Positions 24,801 through 33,103 of a stretch of DNA of 35,201 bases are shown here, piece by piece. Positions within the stretch are counted from its first letter, which is position 1; every line of letters begins with the position of its first letter. The stretch covers positions 1-35,201 of the forward strand of contig RHBP01000002.1 of the NCBI GenBank assembly GCA_010030955.1, given 5' to 3'. Both the position numbers and the translations under genes were made by a program. The notes under the pieces were generated by a model, which ran no database searches, was not told the DNA's origin, and saw only the letters and a list, made by a program, of their open reading frames with translations. The DNA is from Synechococcaceae bacterium WBB_10_009 (GTDB lineage Bacteria > Cyanobacteriota > Cyanobacteriia > PCC-6307 > Cyanobiaceae).

Positions 24801-24829
24801 TTGTTCCCCCTGCCCAGGCTCCGTACACT
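24801..24829 (+). promoter_or_regulatory. Sigma70-like promoter TTGTTC-N17-TACACT for DUF4330-dacB
   Basis: TTGTTC and TACACT are separated by exactly 17 nt, and the -10 ends 20 nt before the ATG of the DUF4330 gene. This is the best two-part promoter I see in the window. It lies in the 62-bp gap after the DUF1995 gene. Confidence 0.5.
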
Positions 24830-24849
24830 CCGGGCTCTGCACGCTTCCC

Positions 24850-25365
24850 ATGGCTGACCGCACGCGCCGCCTTTCTGCCTTGGATCTGGGGGCCGGAGCT
24901 GCGGTGCTGCTGGCGGTGGCCGGGGTGATCTGGAGCCCCAAGCTCAGCGGCGCCGTGGCCCGTGCCACCGGCAAACTGCAACCGGTGACCGTGCTCGTTG
25001 ACGTGCGCGGCGTGCCGGTGGCCAACCCGGCGGATGTGATCGATGCGGCCCGCCGCAGCGGTGCCGTGAGCCTCGTGATCCGCAACCAGCCCCACGGCCA
25101 GGTGGCTGTGAAGCAAGTGATTCCCCTGCAGCGCAAACTCTCCGCCGTGTTCGCCGACGGCCGGGTGGTGAGTGCCCCCGACCCCAACCAGCAGCAGTTC
25201 GCCACCATCGATGCCCGTTTTGTGCTCCAGGGAGAAGGCCGCAAGGGGGCTGAGGGGGTGGTGTTTGGCAACCAAAACCTCAAGATCGGCGCCCCGATCG
25301 AATTGGAAGGCACCAACTTCCGGGTGATCGGCTCCGTCACCGGCTTGCGGCTTGGGGCCAACTGA
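24850..25365 (+). CDS. DUF4330 family membrane-anchored protein (171 aa)
   Basis: A basic N-terminus is followed by one hydrophobic segment (residues about 10-28, LGAGAAVLLAVAGVIWSP), then a beta-rich domain of about 130 residues with VTVLVDVRGVPVANPADVI and LKIGAPIELEGTNFRVIGSVTGL. This layout fits DUF4330, a cyanobacterial family of unknown function. The soluble part should lie outside the cytoplasmic membrane if the first segment is a signal-anchor. One base separates its stop from the dacB start, so it is probably co-expressed with, and may help, wall synthesis; that link is inference from gene order. Confidence 0.75.
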   Translation: MADRTRRLSALDLGAGAAVLLAVAGVIWSPKLSGAVARATGKLQPVTVLVDVRGVPVANPADVIDAARRSGAVSLVIRNQPHGQVAVKQVIPLQRKLSAVFADGRVVSAPDPNQQQFATIDARFVLQGEGRKGAEGVVFGNQNLKIGAPIELEGTNFRVIGSVTGLRLGAN

Positions 25366-25366
25366 G

Positions 25367-26605
25367 GTGACTGCGCAGCGGTCCCTTGCCGTCCTGGCCC
25401 TGATCGGTGCGGCCCTGCAGCCCGCCGCCCTGGCCCAGATCCCCAGCATCGCCGCCAGTTCCCTGCCGGCGGCACCACCACCGGTGGGCTTGCCCTTGCT
25501 GCAGGCCCAGGTGAGCTGCCCGGCCCTGCAACAGCGCGTGCGTGCCGTCGTGGGGGGGGAGGCGTCGGTGTGGAGCGTGAGCATCGCCGATGGCCGCGGT
25601 CGCCTGTTGGCGGATCTGAACGGCACCCGGCCGCGGATTCCCGCCTCCAACCAGAAGCTGATCAGCACCGCCATCGCCCTGGACCGGCTGGGCCCCGATT
25701 ACCGCCTGGCAACCCGCCTGTGGCGCCAGCCGGATGGCACGTTGCGCATCACCGGGGAGGGCGACCCCGACCTCGACCTGGCCCAGCTGCGGCGCTTCGC
25801 CAAGCTCGCCCTCGGTGCCGGCAACGGCCGCATCCAGCTGGTGGAGGAACCGCCCCAACGCTGGTGGCCCCAGGGGTGGGACTGGGGCGATCGCGTTGAG
25901 GCCTACGGGGCACCGATCACGCGCCTGGCGCTCACCAGCAATGCCCTCGACATGGCTGTGCCCAACCCACCGAGCCGTCTGCAGCGTTTGCTCTCCCAGG
26001 AACTCAAACGCCAGGGCGGTAGCGCCGCCATCACCCTGGTGTCACCGGCGGCCGCCGAGGCCAGTGGGGCTGAGCTGCTGCACGAGGAGCGTTCCGTGGG
26101 CATGCACGGGCTGCTCAGCCTGGCCAACACCGACAGCCACAACTTCACCGCCGAGGTGCTGTTGCGGCAGGGCGCCGGCAGTTGGGATCTGCCCGTGGCC
26201 CGCCAGCAGACGATGCAATGGCTCTCCGCCCAGGGCCTGCCCATGGCCGGTGTGAACGTGGTGGATGGCAGCGGTCTCGACCGCGGCAACCGCGTCACCA
26301 GCCGTCTGTTGGCGGCGTTGCTGCTGCGCATGGCGCAGCACCCCTACGCCCACCAGTACACCGCTTCGATGGCCATCGCCGGCCAGCGCGGCACCCTGCG
26401 CAACCTCTGGCGGGGCAGCGCCCTGGAGGGTCGGTTCCGGGGCAAGACCGGCACCATCAGCGGTGTGCGCTCGATCAGCGGCGTGCTGGACAGCCCGGAT
26501 GGGCCCCGCTATGTGAGCCTCGTGTCGAACGGCGCGGGATCCCCCAACGGCACCATCGGCGCCATCCTTGAGGAGAGTCTGGTGGCCGGGCTCTGCCCGC
26601 TCTAG
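25367..26605 (+). CDS. dacB: D-alanyl-D-alanine carboxypeptidase, peptidase S13 / PBP4 type (412 aa)
   Basis: Periplasmic penicillin-binding protein that trims or cuts D-Ala cross-links in peptidoglycan. GTG start gives MTAQRSLAVLALIGAALQPAALAQ, a cleavable signal peptide (AxA near residue 22). The serine active-site set is present: SNQK in PASNQKLISTAIAL, the SxN-type region DGSGLDRGNRVTS, and KTGT in GKTGTISGVRSISG. Length fits the shorter S13 enzymes. It follows the DUF4330 gene by one base and ends one base from the convergent coiled-coil gene, with no terminator between. The listed TTG start 15 bases earlier is less likely. Confidence 0.92.
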   Translation: MTAQRSLAVLALIGAALQPAALAQIPSIAASSLPAAPPPVGLPLLQAQVSCPALQQRVRAVVGGEASVWSVSIADGRGRLLADLNGTRPRIPASNQKLISTAIALDRLGPDYRLATRLWRQPDGTLRITGEGDPDLDLAQLRRFAKLALGAGNGRIQLVEEPPQRWWPQGWDWGDRVEAYGAPITRLALTSNALDMAVPNPPSRLQRLLSQELKRQGGSAAITLVSPAAAEASGAELLHEERSVGMHGLLSLANTDSHNFTAEVLLRQGAGSWDLPVARQQTMQWLSAQGLPMAGVNVVDGSGLDRGNRVTSRLLAALLLRMAQHPYAHQYTASMAIAGQRGTLRNLWRGSALEGRFRGKTGTISGVRSISGVLDSPDGPRYVSLVSNGAGSPNGTIGAILEESLVAGLCPL

Positions 26606-26606
26606 C

Positions 26607-27557
26607 TCAACCCTGGCCGGCCACCCGGCGCAGCCGTTCGGCGGCCCGGCGGGCCCGGTTGATCGACACCGCCTGCTCCTGGCCCCGGGGTTGCTGGCCG
26701 GCGGGGGCCGTGGGATCGGCCCCCTGCAGCCGCACCAGCTCGCGGCGGCCGGCCGCCACCACCTGGCCCATGTCCCGCAGGCGCCCCTCGAGTTCACCCA
26801 GCACCTGTTCGGCGTAGCGGTTGGCCCCCTCCTGCACGGTGGCGGCCTCCTGGCGGGTGCGGGCAATCAGCGCTTCGCACTGCTGTTGGGTCTGCTGGCG
26901 GAACTGCAGGGCATCGGCCTGCACCCGCTCCGCCTCCGCCTGGCTGCCCTGCTGCAGCCGCATCGCCTCCTGCCGGATTTTCTCCAGCTCCAGCAGGCTC
27001 TGCTGGCGGGCCTGCTCGTGCTGCTCCGTGAGCTGGCGCTTGAGCTCGATCGCCTCCTGGTCGAGCTGTTGGCGCCGCTGCAGGGCCTCCTGTTCCAGGT
27101 GTTGGCGGTGTTGGCTGAACTGCTGCTCCAGCTGGGCCAGGCGACCCTGATGCTCCTGCTCCGCCTTCGCCATCTGCTGGCGTGCCTGGCCGATCATCTG
27201 CTCGCACTGCTGGCGGGCCTGTTCCCTCAGCTCCGCGACCTGGCGCTCGGCCTCCTGGCGCACGGCCTGGGCGTTGATCAGCTGTTCGCGCTGCTGCTTG
27301 GCCTGCTGCAGGATCTCCTCGGCCTGCTGGCGGGCGGTGCCGATGAACTCCTCCTTCTGCCGCACCAGGGCATCGGCCTGGCTGAGCTGGGCCGGCAGGG
27401 CTTCACGCACCGCATCCATTAGCTCGATGGCGTCCTGCTCGTTCACCAGGCGCCCGCCGCTGAAGGGAACGCGGGTGCCATCCAGCACGATCTCCTCGAG
27501 TTGATCGAGTTGATCGAGCACGGAGCTCACCTGGGTGCCGAGCGGAGCCTCAGACAT
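26607..27557 (-). CDS. Gln-rich long coiled-coil protein, DivIVA/ATPase-like (316 aa)
   Basis: A short N-terminal segment (LDQLDQLEEIVLDGTRVPFSGGRLVNEQDAIELMDAVREALP) precedes about 200 residues of uninterrupted heptad-like sequence rich in Gln, Glu and Arg, such as AEEILQQAKQQREQLINAQ. The C-terminus (EGRLRDMGQVVAAGRRELVRLQG) is again helical and ends in a basic stretch. No signal or membrane segment is visible. Cyanobacterial relatives are often labelled DivIVA-like or ATP synthase b-like because of the coiled coil alone; I would not assign a role. The ATG overlaps the coaD stop by one base (TGATG), so the two genes are translationally coupled. Confidence 0.75.
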   Translation of the reverse strand: MSEAPLGTQVSSVLDQLDQLEEIVLDGTRVPFSGGRLVNEQDAIELMDAVREALPAQLSQADALVRQKEEFIGTARQQAEEILQQAKQQREQLINAQAVRQEAERQVAELREQARQQCEQMIGQARQQMAKAEQEHQGRLAQLEQQFSQHRQHLEQEALQRRQQLDQEAIELKRQLTEQHEQARQQSLLELEKIRQEAMRLQQGSQAEAERVQADALQFRQQTQQQCEALIARTRQEAATVQEGANRYAEQVLGELEGRLRDMGQVVAAGRRELVRLQGADPTAPAGQQPRGQEQAVSINRARRAAERLRRVAGQG

Positions 27558-28051
27558 CACAGCGTTGCGGGGGATGCCTGATTAAAGAGCCTGGCCAGAT
27601 CCTCCGCCACTCCCGGCGGCACCATGTGATCAACCGCACCGCCGAAGCGGGCCACCTCCTTCACCACGGAGCTGCTGAGGAAGCTGTGGGCGGTGGCCGT
27701 GGCCAGAAACAACGTTTCCAGCCGTGGCGCCAGACTCTTGTTGGTGTGGGCGATCTGCAGCTCGTATTCGAAGTCGCTCAGGGCCCGCAGGCCGCGCAGG
27801 ATCACGCCGGCGCCGCACTGCTGGGCGAAGGCCACGGTGAGGCCATCGAAGGCGGCCACCTCCACCGTGGGCAGATGGCGCGTGGCCTGGCGGATCTGCT
27901 CCAGCCGCGCCTCAACGCTGAAGCAGGGGTTCTTGCTGGGGTTGCGCAGCACCGCCACCACCAGGCCATCGAACAGCTGGGCGCCGCGCTCGATCAGGTC
28001 GAGGTGGCCCAGGGTGAGCGGATCGAAACTGCCGGGGTAGAGGGCGCGCAT
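27557..28051 (-). CDS. coaD: Phosphopantetheine adenylyltransferase CoaD (164 aa)
   Basis: Transfers AMP from ATP to 4'-phosphopantetheine, the penultimate step of coenzyme A synthesis. The nucleotidyltransferase motif [14 protein letters not shown] is at the N-terminus, followed by [14 protein letters not shown] and the C-terminal [11 protein letters not shown] (ISSTxVR-like). Length is typical. The ATG at 28051 is fixed by the motif. A TAGGAT on the minus strand lies only 6 nt upstream, so if it is the -10 the message would be leaderless or nearly so. The gene is divergent from the flavin reductase gene across a 70-bp gap. Confidence 0.96.
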   Translation of the reverse strand: MRALYPGSFDPLTLGHLDLIERGAQLFDGLVVAVLRNPSKNPCFSVEARLEQIRQATRHLPTVEVAAFDGLTVAFAQQCGAGVILRGLRALSDFEYELQIAHTNKSLAPRLETLFLATATAHSFLSSSVVKEVARFGGAVDHMVPPGVAEDLARLFNQASPATL

Positions 28052-28057
28052 GGGCCG

Positions 28058-28063
28058 ATCCTA
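28058..28063 (-). promoter_or_regulatory. Possible coaD -10 element TAGGAT, very close to the start
   Basis: CATAGGAT on the minus strand ends 6 nt before the coaD ATG. A start point 6-7 nt further would fall at the start codon. The same octamer precedes hisZ and dapF. Confidence 0.25.
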
Positions 28064-28094
28064 TGGAGAGGATCCGTCCCTGGCTGGCGGTTTC

Positions 28095-28100
28095 TAGAGT
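28095..28100 (+). promoter_or_regulatory. Candidate -10 element TAGAGT before the flavin reductase-uvrC operon
   Basis: TAGAGT ends 21 nt before the flavin reductase ATG. It would drive the four overlapping genes through the photolyase. No good -35 box is seen. Confidence 0.35.
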
Positions 28101-28121
28101 CCAGCCAGCAGTTCCACACCA

Positions 28122-28616
28122 ATGGCCACCAGCCCCAGTCTCAACGCCGAGGCCAAAAAGGTTCTCCTGCGCAAGATCCCCCATGGGGTGTTCATTTGCG
28201 GTGTGGCGGAGGGCGATGAGGTGAACGGGTTCACCGCCAGCTGGGTGACCCAGGGCTCGTTTGAGCCCCCCCTGGTGGTGATGGCGGTGCGGGCCGACAG
28301 CACCAGCAACGGCATGATCCAGCGCAGCGGACGCTTCTCCCTCAACGTGCTGTCGGCCGATCAGAAGGACTTGGCGGCCGTGTTCTTCAAACCCCAGAAG
28401 GGGGTCGGCGGCCGCTTTGATGCGGCCCCCTTCCAGCTGGGGGAGCTGGGGTTGCCGATCCTGCAGGACGCGCTCGGTGCCGTGGAGTGTGAACTGGTGG
28501 GGCAGGTGGCCCACGGCGATCACACCGTGTTCGTGGGGGAGGTGAAAACCGCCACCCTGCACCGCGATGGGGCCGCCCTCGAACTGAGCAGCACGGGCTG
28601 GCAGTACGGCGGTTGA
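28122..28616 (+). CDS. Flavin reductase-like domain protein (164 aa)
   Basis: FMN-binding split-barrel protein. Sequence includes [57 protein letters not shown] and [12 protein letters not shown], the order typical of the flavin reductase-like domain that also ends cyanobacterial flavodiiron proteins. Here it stands alone. It should bind FMN and reduce it, or a partner, with NAD(P)H; the physiological acceptor is unknown. The last 4 bases overlap the uvrC TTG start, and it heads an operon with uvrC and an FeS photolyase, so a supply of reduced flavin to repair is conceivable but unproven. Confidence 0.87.
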   Translation: MATSPSLNAEAKKVLLRKIPHGVFICGVAEGDEVNGFTASWVTQGSFEPPLVVMAVRADSTSNGMIQRSGRFSLNVLSADQKDLAAVFFKPQKGVGGRFDAAPFQLGELGLPILQDALGAVECELVGQVAHGDHTVFVGEVKTATLHRDGAALELSSTGWQYGG

Positions 28617-30607
28617 CCCCCCTTCTGCAGGATCCGGCGCGGCTGAAGGCCCGGCTCAAGGAGCTGCCGGCGGAGCCGGGTTGCTACCTGCTGCGGGATG
28701 GTGAGGACCGCATCCTTTACATCGGCAAGGCCAAGGTGCTGCGCAACCGGGTGCGCAGCTACTTCCAAAGCGGCAGCGGCCACGGCCACAGCCCCCGCAT
28801 CGCCCTGATGGTGCGGCAGGTGTGCGAGATCGAATTCATCGTCACCGACAGCGAAGCCGAAGCCCTGGCCCTCGAGGCCAACCTGATCAAGAACCACCAG
28901 CCGCACTTCAATGTGCTGCTCAAGGACGACAAGAAATACCCCTATCTGTGCATCACCTGGAGTGAGGCCTACCCGCGCATCTTCATCACCCGCCGGCGCC
29001 GCTTCCGCTCACCGCTCGACCGCTTCTACGGCCCATACGTGGATGTGGGGCTGCTGCGCCGCACCCTGGCCCTGGTGAAACGGGTGTTCCCCCTGCGGCA
29101 ACGCCCCCAACCGCTCTACCGCGATCGCACCTGCCTGAACTTCGACATCGGCCGCTGCCCGGGGGTTTGCCAGCAGAAGATCAGTTCGGAGGATTACCAC
29201 CGCACCCTGCGCCAGGTGGCGATGGTGTTCCAGGGGCGTAATGACGAATTGCTGGATCTGTTGGACCAGCAGATGCAGCGCTATGCCGAGCGGCTTGATT
29301 TTGAAAGTGCCGCCCGGGTGCGTGATCAGCTGCAGGGCATCGGCACGCTCACGGCCGACCAGAAGATGAGCGTTGGCGACAGCACCATCAGCCGTGATGT
29401 GATCGCCCTGGCCTGCGACCAGCGGGTGGCGGCGGTGCAGGTGTTTCAGATGCGAGCCGGCAAGTTGGTGGGCCGATTGGGGTTCACCGCCGAGGCCCTG
29501 CCGGACCCTGGGCGGATCCTGCAGACGGTGATTGAGGAGCACTACGGCCAGGTGGATGGGGTGGAGATCCCGCCGGAACTGCTGTTGCAACATGCCCTCC
29601 CCCAGCAGGCGCTGCTGCAGGAGTGGTTGAGCGAGCTGCGCGGGCGGCGGGTGCGCCTCTCGGTGCCGCAACGGCAGCAGAAGGCCGACCTGATCGAGCT
29701 GGTTGAGCGCAACGCCCAGTACGAATTGCAGCGGGCCCAACGGGCCAGTGAGCAGAACCTGCTGGCCACCGAAGACCTCGCCCAGCTCTTGGATCTGCCC
29801 ACACCGCCGCGGCGGATCGAGGGTTACGACATCAGCCACATCCAGGGCAGCGACGCGGTGGGCTCCCAGGTGGTGTTCATCGACGGACTGCCCGCCAAGC
29901 AGCACTACCGCAAGTACAAGATTCGCAGCGCCTCGGTGCGGGCCGGCCACTCCGACGACTTCATGAGCATGGCGGAGGTGATTCGGCGTCGCTTCCGCCG
30001 TTGGTCGCAGGCCAAAGCGGAGGGGGCCGACCTGCAGGCCCTGCGCCGCTCGACCGCCAGCACGCTGCACACCGGTGGCCTCAACGACTGGCCCGACGTG
30101 GTGATGATCGACGGCGGCAAGGGGCAGCTCTCGGCGGTGATGGAGGCCCTGCGCGAATTGGACCTGGACCAGGAGCTGGTGGTCTGCTCCTTGGCCAAGC
30201 AGCGGGAGGAGGTGTTCCTGCCCGGCGCCTCCACGCCGCTGGAGAGCGATGCCGACCAGCTGGGGTTGCAGTTGCTGCGGCGCCTCCGGGATGAGGCCCA
30301 CCGTTTTGCCGTGAGCTTCCACCGCCAGCAGCGGGGCGAGCGGATGACCCGTTCACGGCTCTCCGACATCCCGGGGCTGGGGCCGAAGCGCATCCGCGAC
30401 CTGCTGGCCCATTTCCGTTCGGTGGATGCGATCCAGCTGGCCAGCCTGGAGGCCCTGCAGGCGGCACCGGGTCTTGGGCCCGGCCTGGCCCGCCAGGTGT
30501 GGAGCCATTTCCATCCCCAGGTCGACGATTCACCACCCGAGCAACCCTTGCCCGAAGATGGGCCACTGCCATTGGGCGATCCAGCCCCCCTGGAGGTCGC
30601 CCTGTGA
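28613..30607 (+). CDS. uvrC: Excinuclease ABC subunit UvrC (664 aa)
   Basis: Makes the dual incisions in nucleotide excision repair with UvrA and UvrB. The GIY-YIG nuclease domain is at the N-terminus ([19 protein letters not shown], then RNRVRSYF). The UVR motif near residue 220 ([16 protein letters not shown]) binds UvrB. The RNase H-like domain has [19 protein letters not shown] and [14 protein letters not shown]. Two helix-hairpin-helix units end the protein ([32 protein letters not shown]). A Pro/Asp/Glu tail of about 30 residues follows. The TTG start overlaps the upstream stop, and the stop overlaps the next GTG, so it is translationally coupled on both sides. Confidence 0.97.
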   Translation: MTPLLQDPARLKARLKELPAEPGCYLLRDGEDRILYIGKAKVLRNRVRSYFQSGSGHGHSPRIALMVRQVCEIEFIVTDSEAEALALEANLIKNHQPHFNVLLKDDKKYPYLCITWSEAYPRIFITRRRRFRSPLDRFYGPYVDVGLLRRTLALVKRVFPLRQRPQPLYRDRTCLNFDIGRCPGVCQQKISSEDYHRTLRQVAMVFQGRNDELLDLLDQQMQRYAERLDFESAARVRDQLQGIGTLTADQKMSVGDSTISRDVIALACDQRVAAVQVFQMRAGKLVGRLGFTAEALPDPGRILQTVIEEHYGQVDGVEIPPELLLQHALPQQALLQEWLSELRGRRVRLSVPQRQQKADLIELVERNAQYELQRAQRASEQNLLATEDLAQLLDLPTPPRRIEGYDISHIQGSDAVGSQVVFIDGLPAKQHYRKYKIRSASVRAGHSDDFMSMAEVIRRRFRRWSQAKAEGADLQALRRSTASTLHTGGLNDWPDVVMIDGGKGQLSAVMEALRELDLDQELVVCSLAKQREEVFLPGASTPLESDADQLGLQLLRRLRDEAHRFAVSFHRQQRGERMTRSRLSDIPGLGPKRIRDLLAHFRSVDAIQLASLEALQAAPGLGPGLARQVWSHFHPQVDDSPPEQPLPEDGPLPLGDPAPLEVAL

Positions 30608-30924
30608 GCCCGCATCCCATCCGTGCCCTGATGGGGTTGGTGCTGGCCATCGCCCTGCTGATTCAGGCCGCCCCGGCCCTGGCGGGTCCGGGTTTGTGCA
30701 TTGGACCCGTCTGCGGCGACGGCATCACCCGCAGTGCCAAGCACCACTGGCAACTGCGGTTGCGGCTCAGCGACCAACGCGGCCACTTGGAGCGCATCAC
30801 GGTGGACTGCCGCCACGGGGTGCTGAGCCCGGAGCGGGGGCCCGTGGAGCGGGGCCATGCCCTGGCCGTGGCCCTCAAGGCCTGCCGGCTGGCGGGTGAA
30901 CAACCGGTCGACACCAGCGCATGA
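30604..30924 (+). CDS. Small exported protein with four cysteines (106 aa), function unknown
   Basis: The GTG at 30604 overlaps the uvrC stop (GTGA), and the stop overlaps the photolyase ATG (ATGA). Residues 1-27 form a classic signal peptide, with a hydrophobic core [15 protein letters not shown] and ALA before G28. The mature part of about 79 residues has cysteines at 32, 37, 69 and 94, suited to two disulfides, and a strand-like [24 protein letters not shown] recognise no domain. The listed ORF start upstream lies inside uvrC and is rejected. An exported protein between two DNA-repair genes is odd; it may just be positional. Confidence 0.7.
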   Translation: MSPHPIRALMGLVLAIALLIQAAPALAGPGLCIGPVCGDGITRSAKHHWQLRLRLSDQRGHLERITVDCRHGVLSPERGPVERGHALAVALKACRLAGEQPVDTSA

Positions 30925-32459
30925 GCCTCGGCATCTGGGTGCTGGGGGATCAGCTGTCGCTGGCCCAGGCGGCCCTGGCCAGCACGGCCCCCTGCGAGGC
31001 GCGGGTGCTGCTGGTGGAAAGCAGTTCCGTGCTGGGCCTTCGGGCCTACCACCGCCAGAAGCTGGTGCTGGTGTGGAGCGCCATGCGCCATTTCGCCGAG
31101 GACCTGCGCCAGGCCGGTTGGACGGTGGACTACCGCATCGGCGAACGGTTCGGTGACACCGTGCGCGCCTGGATCGAGGAGCACGGGATCCGGGAGTTGC
31201 GCTTGATGGAGCCCGCTGATCGGGGCTTCCGCGGCGCCATCGACGCCCTGGACCTGCCCGTGACCCTGCAGTGGCTGCCGAGCACAGCCTTCCTCTGGAG
31301 CCGTGAGGCCTTTGCGGAGTGGGCCGGTGGCTACCGGCAATTGCGGATGGAGCTCTTCTACAGGGAAGGTCGGCGCCGCTTTGGCGTGCTCATGCAGGGG
31401 GAGGGGTCCGGGGCTGAACCCCTCGGTGGCCAATGGAATTTCGACCACGACAACCGCAAGCCCCCCGCCAAGGGGCTGCAGGGGCCTGAGCCCCTGTGGT
31501 TTGAGCCCGATGCCATCACCCAGGCGGTGATCGCGCGGGTGGAGCAGTTGGATCAAGACCGCCAGAGCCAGGGCCATCACCCCCTGCCGGGACAGCTGCT
31601 GCGGTTTCGCTGGGCGGTGAGCCGCCAGCAGGCCCTGCAGGTGCTCGACCACTTCATCGACACCCGCCTGGAGGGGTTTGGCCCCTACCAGGACGCGATG
31701 GTGAGCGGCCAACCCACCCTGTGGCATGCCCTGCTGTCGCCATACCTCAACCTGGGCCTGCTCCACCCCCTTGAGGTGATTCGCGCGCTGGAGCAGCGCG
31801 GCTTGGAGCGGGCGGTGCCGTTGGCGGGGCTGGAGGGGGTGATCCGCCAAATTCTGGGCTGGCGCGAGTACACCCACGGCCTCTACCACTGGTTTGGTGC
31901 CGATTACGCCAGCTCCAACCACCTGGGGGCCGAGGCGCCCCTGCCGCCTTGGCTGGAGGGGGAGGGTGCCAGTGGCATGGCCTGCATGGACACGGTGCTG
32001 GCGGAGCTGGAGGAGAGCGGCTATGCCCACCACATCCAACGGCTGATGGTGCTGGCCAATTACGGCCTGTTGGCGGGGTTGAACCCCCAGGCCTTCACGG
32101 CCTGGTTCCACCGCCAGTTCATTGACGGCCACGACTGGGTGATGCAGACCAACGTGTTGGGCATGGGCCTGTTCGCCGACGGGGGTCGCCTGGCCAGCAA
32201 GCCCTACGCCGCCAGCGGCAACTACATCCGCCGCATGAGCACCTACTGCAAGGGCTGCGCCTACGACGTCAGCCAGCGCCATGGCCCCAGCGCCTGCCCC
32301 TTCAACAGCCTCTACTGGGATTTCCTGGCCCGCCATCAGGACCGGTTGCGCTCCAACCCCCGCATGGCCCTGGTGTTCAAGCAATTGGACAAGTTGCCGG
32401 CCGAAGACTTGGCGGCCATCCGCGGGGCCGCCGCCGCCCACCGCGACCAATGGGCCTGA
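30921..32459 (+). CDS. FeS-type bacterial photolyase/cryptochrome (PhrB/CryPro family, 512 aa)
   Basis: Predicted (6-4) photolyase or photoreceptor of the FeS-BCP family, with FAD, an antenna pigment and a 4Fe-4S cluster. The N-terminal part reads IWVLGDQLSLAQAAL. The FAD domain contains DHFIDTRLEGFGPYQDAMVSG and GWREYTHGLYHWF. Cysteines at 355, 443, 446 and 459 (GMACMD, TYCKGC, SACPF) have exactly the mutual spacing I recall for the cluster ligands of Agrobacterium PhrB (350, 438, 441, 454). It overlaps the small exported-protein gene by 4 bases and belongs to the uvrC operon. Activity on (6-4) photoproducts is family inference. Confidence 0.92.
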   Translation: MSLGIWVLGDQLSLAQAALASTAPCEARVLLVESSSVLGLRAYHRQKLVLVWSAMRHFAEDLRQAGWTVDYRIGERFGDTVRAWIEEHGIRELRLMEPADRGFRGAIDALDLPVTLQWLPSTAFLWSREAFAEWAGGYRQLRMELFYREGRRRFGVLMQGEGSGAEPLGGQWNFDHDNRKPPAKGLQGPEPLWFEPDAITQAVIARVEQLDQDRQSQGHHPLPGQLLRFRWAVSRQQALQVLDHFIDTRLEGFGPYQDAMVSGQPTLWHALLSPYLNLGLLHPLEVIRALEQRGLERAVPLAGLEGVIRQILGWREYTHGLYHWFGADYASSNHLGAEAPLPPWLEGEGASGMACMDTVLAELEESGYAHHIQRLMVLANYGLLAGLNPQAFTAWFHRQFIDGHDWVMQTNVLGMGLFADGGRLASKPYAASGNYIRRMSTYCKGCAYDVSQRHGPSACPFNSLYWDFLARHQDRLRSNPRMALVFKQLDKLPAEDLAAIRGAAAAHRDQWA

Positions 32460-32464
32460 GCGCC

Positions 32465-32485
32465 GGCGGGGCCGGATGGCCCGCC
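32465..32485 (+). terminator. GC-rich hairpin after the photolyase gene
   Basis: GGCGGGGCC and GGCCCGCC pair with one bulged G across a GGAT loop, 5 nt after the photolyase stop. It is followed by TTAGCTT rather than a T run, so it is at best a weak terminator. Confidence 0.3.
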
Positions 32486-32486
32486 T

Positions 32487-32492
32487 TAGCTT
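32487..32492 (+). promoter_or_regulatory. Candidate hemJ -10 element TAGCTT
   Basis: TAGCTT ends 26 nt before the hemJ ATG, directly after the hairpin that closes the photolyase gene. This suggests that hemJ starts a new transcript. Confidence 0.3.
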
Positions 32493-32518
32493 GAGGGCGA
32501 CTTGCACTGTCCCGGCCG

Positions 32519-33103
32519 ATGGTCCTGGCGGCCCTCCCCCCTGAGGCCTACCTCTGGTTCAAGACCCTCCACATCGTGGGTGTGGTGGTCTGGTTTGCCG
32601 GGCTGTTCTATCTGGTGCGGCTGTTCATCTACCACCGCGAGGCTGAGGATCTCGAGCCCGCCCTGAGCTCCGCCTTTCAGGACCAGTACGCCCTGATGGA
32701 GCGGCGCCTGGCCAACATCATCACCACCCCCGGGATGGTGGTGGCGGTGGCGATGGCGGTGGGGCTGCTGGTGAGCAACCCCGCCTGGCTTCACCAGGGG
32801 TGGATGCACGCCAAACTCGCCTTTGTGGCCGCATTGCTGGCCTACCACGCCTTCTGTTACCGGCTGATGGGTCAACTCCAGGCCGGCACCTGCCAGTGGA
32901 GCCCCAAACAGCTGCGGGCCCTCAACGAACTGCCCACCCTGCTGTTGGTGGTGGTGGTGATGCTGGTGGTGTTCAAAAACCAATTCCCCACCGGTGCGGC
33001 CACCTGGTTCATCGTGGCGCTGGTGGTGTTCATGGCCGCTTCGATTCAGTTTTATGCGCGATGGCGACGGTTGCGGGCCGAACGGCTAGCCACGGCCCCA
33101 TGA
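32519..33103 (+). CDS. hemJ: Protoporphyrinogen IX oxidase HemJ (194 aa)
   Basis: Integral membrane enzyme oxidising protoporphyrinogen IX to protoporphyrin IX for heme and chlorophyll. Four hydrophobic segments are visible (about residues 14-33, 72-92, 96-116 and 140-180 in two close helices). Conserved features are FKTLHIVGVVVWFAGLFYLVRLFIYH with its early histidine, LMERRLANIITTPGMVVAVAMA, and WMHAKLAFVAALLAYHAFCYRLM. These match HemJ, which replaces HemG and HemY in most cyanobacteria. The older label would be a CopD-like or UPF0093 membrane protein. The stop overlaps the PHP gene start (ATGA). Confidence 0.92.
   Translation: MVLAALPPEAYLWFKTLHIVGVVVWFAGLFYLVRLFIYHREAEDLEPALSSAFQDQYALMERRLANIITTPGMVVAVAMAVGLLVSNPAWLHQGWMHAKLAFVAALLAYHAFCYRLMGQLQAGTCQWSPKQLRALNELPTLLLVVVVMLVVFKNQFPTGAATWFIVALVVFMAASIQFYARWRRLRAERLATAP

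Noticed and set aside
30663-32507. 614-aa minus-strand ORF opposite the photolyase
   Set aside because: Shadow frame; the plus strand has unmistakable photolyase motifs and cluster cysteines.
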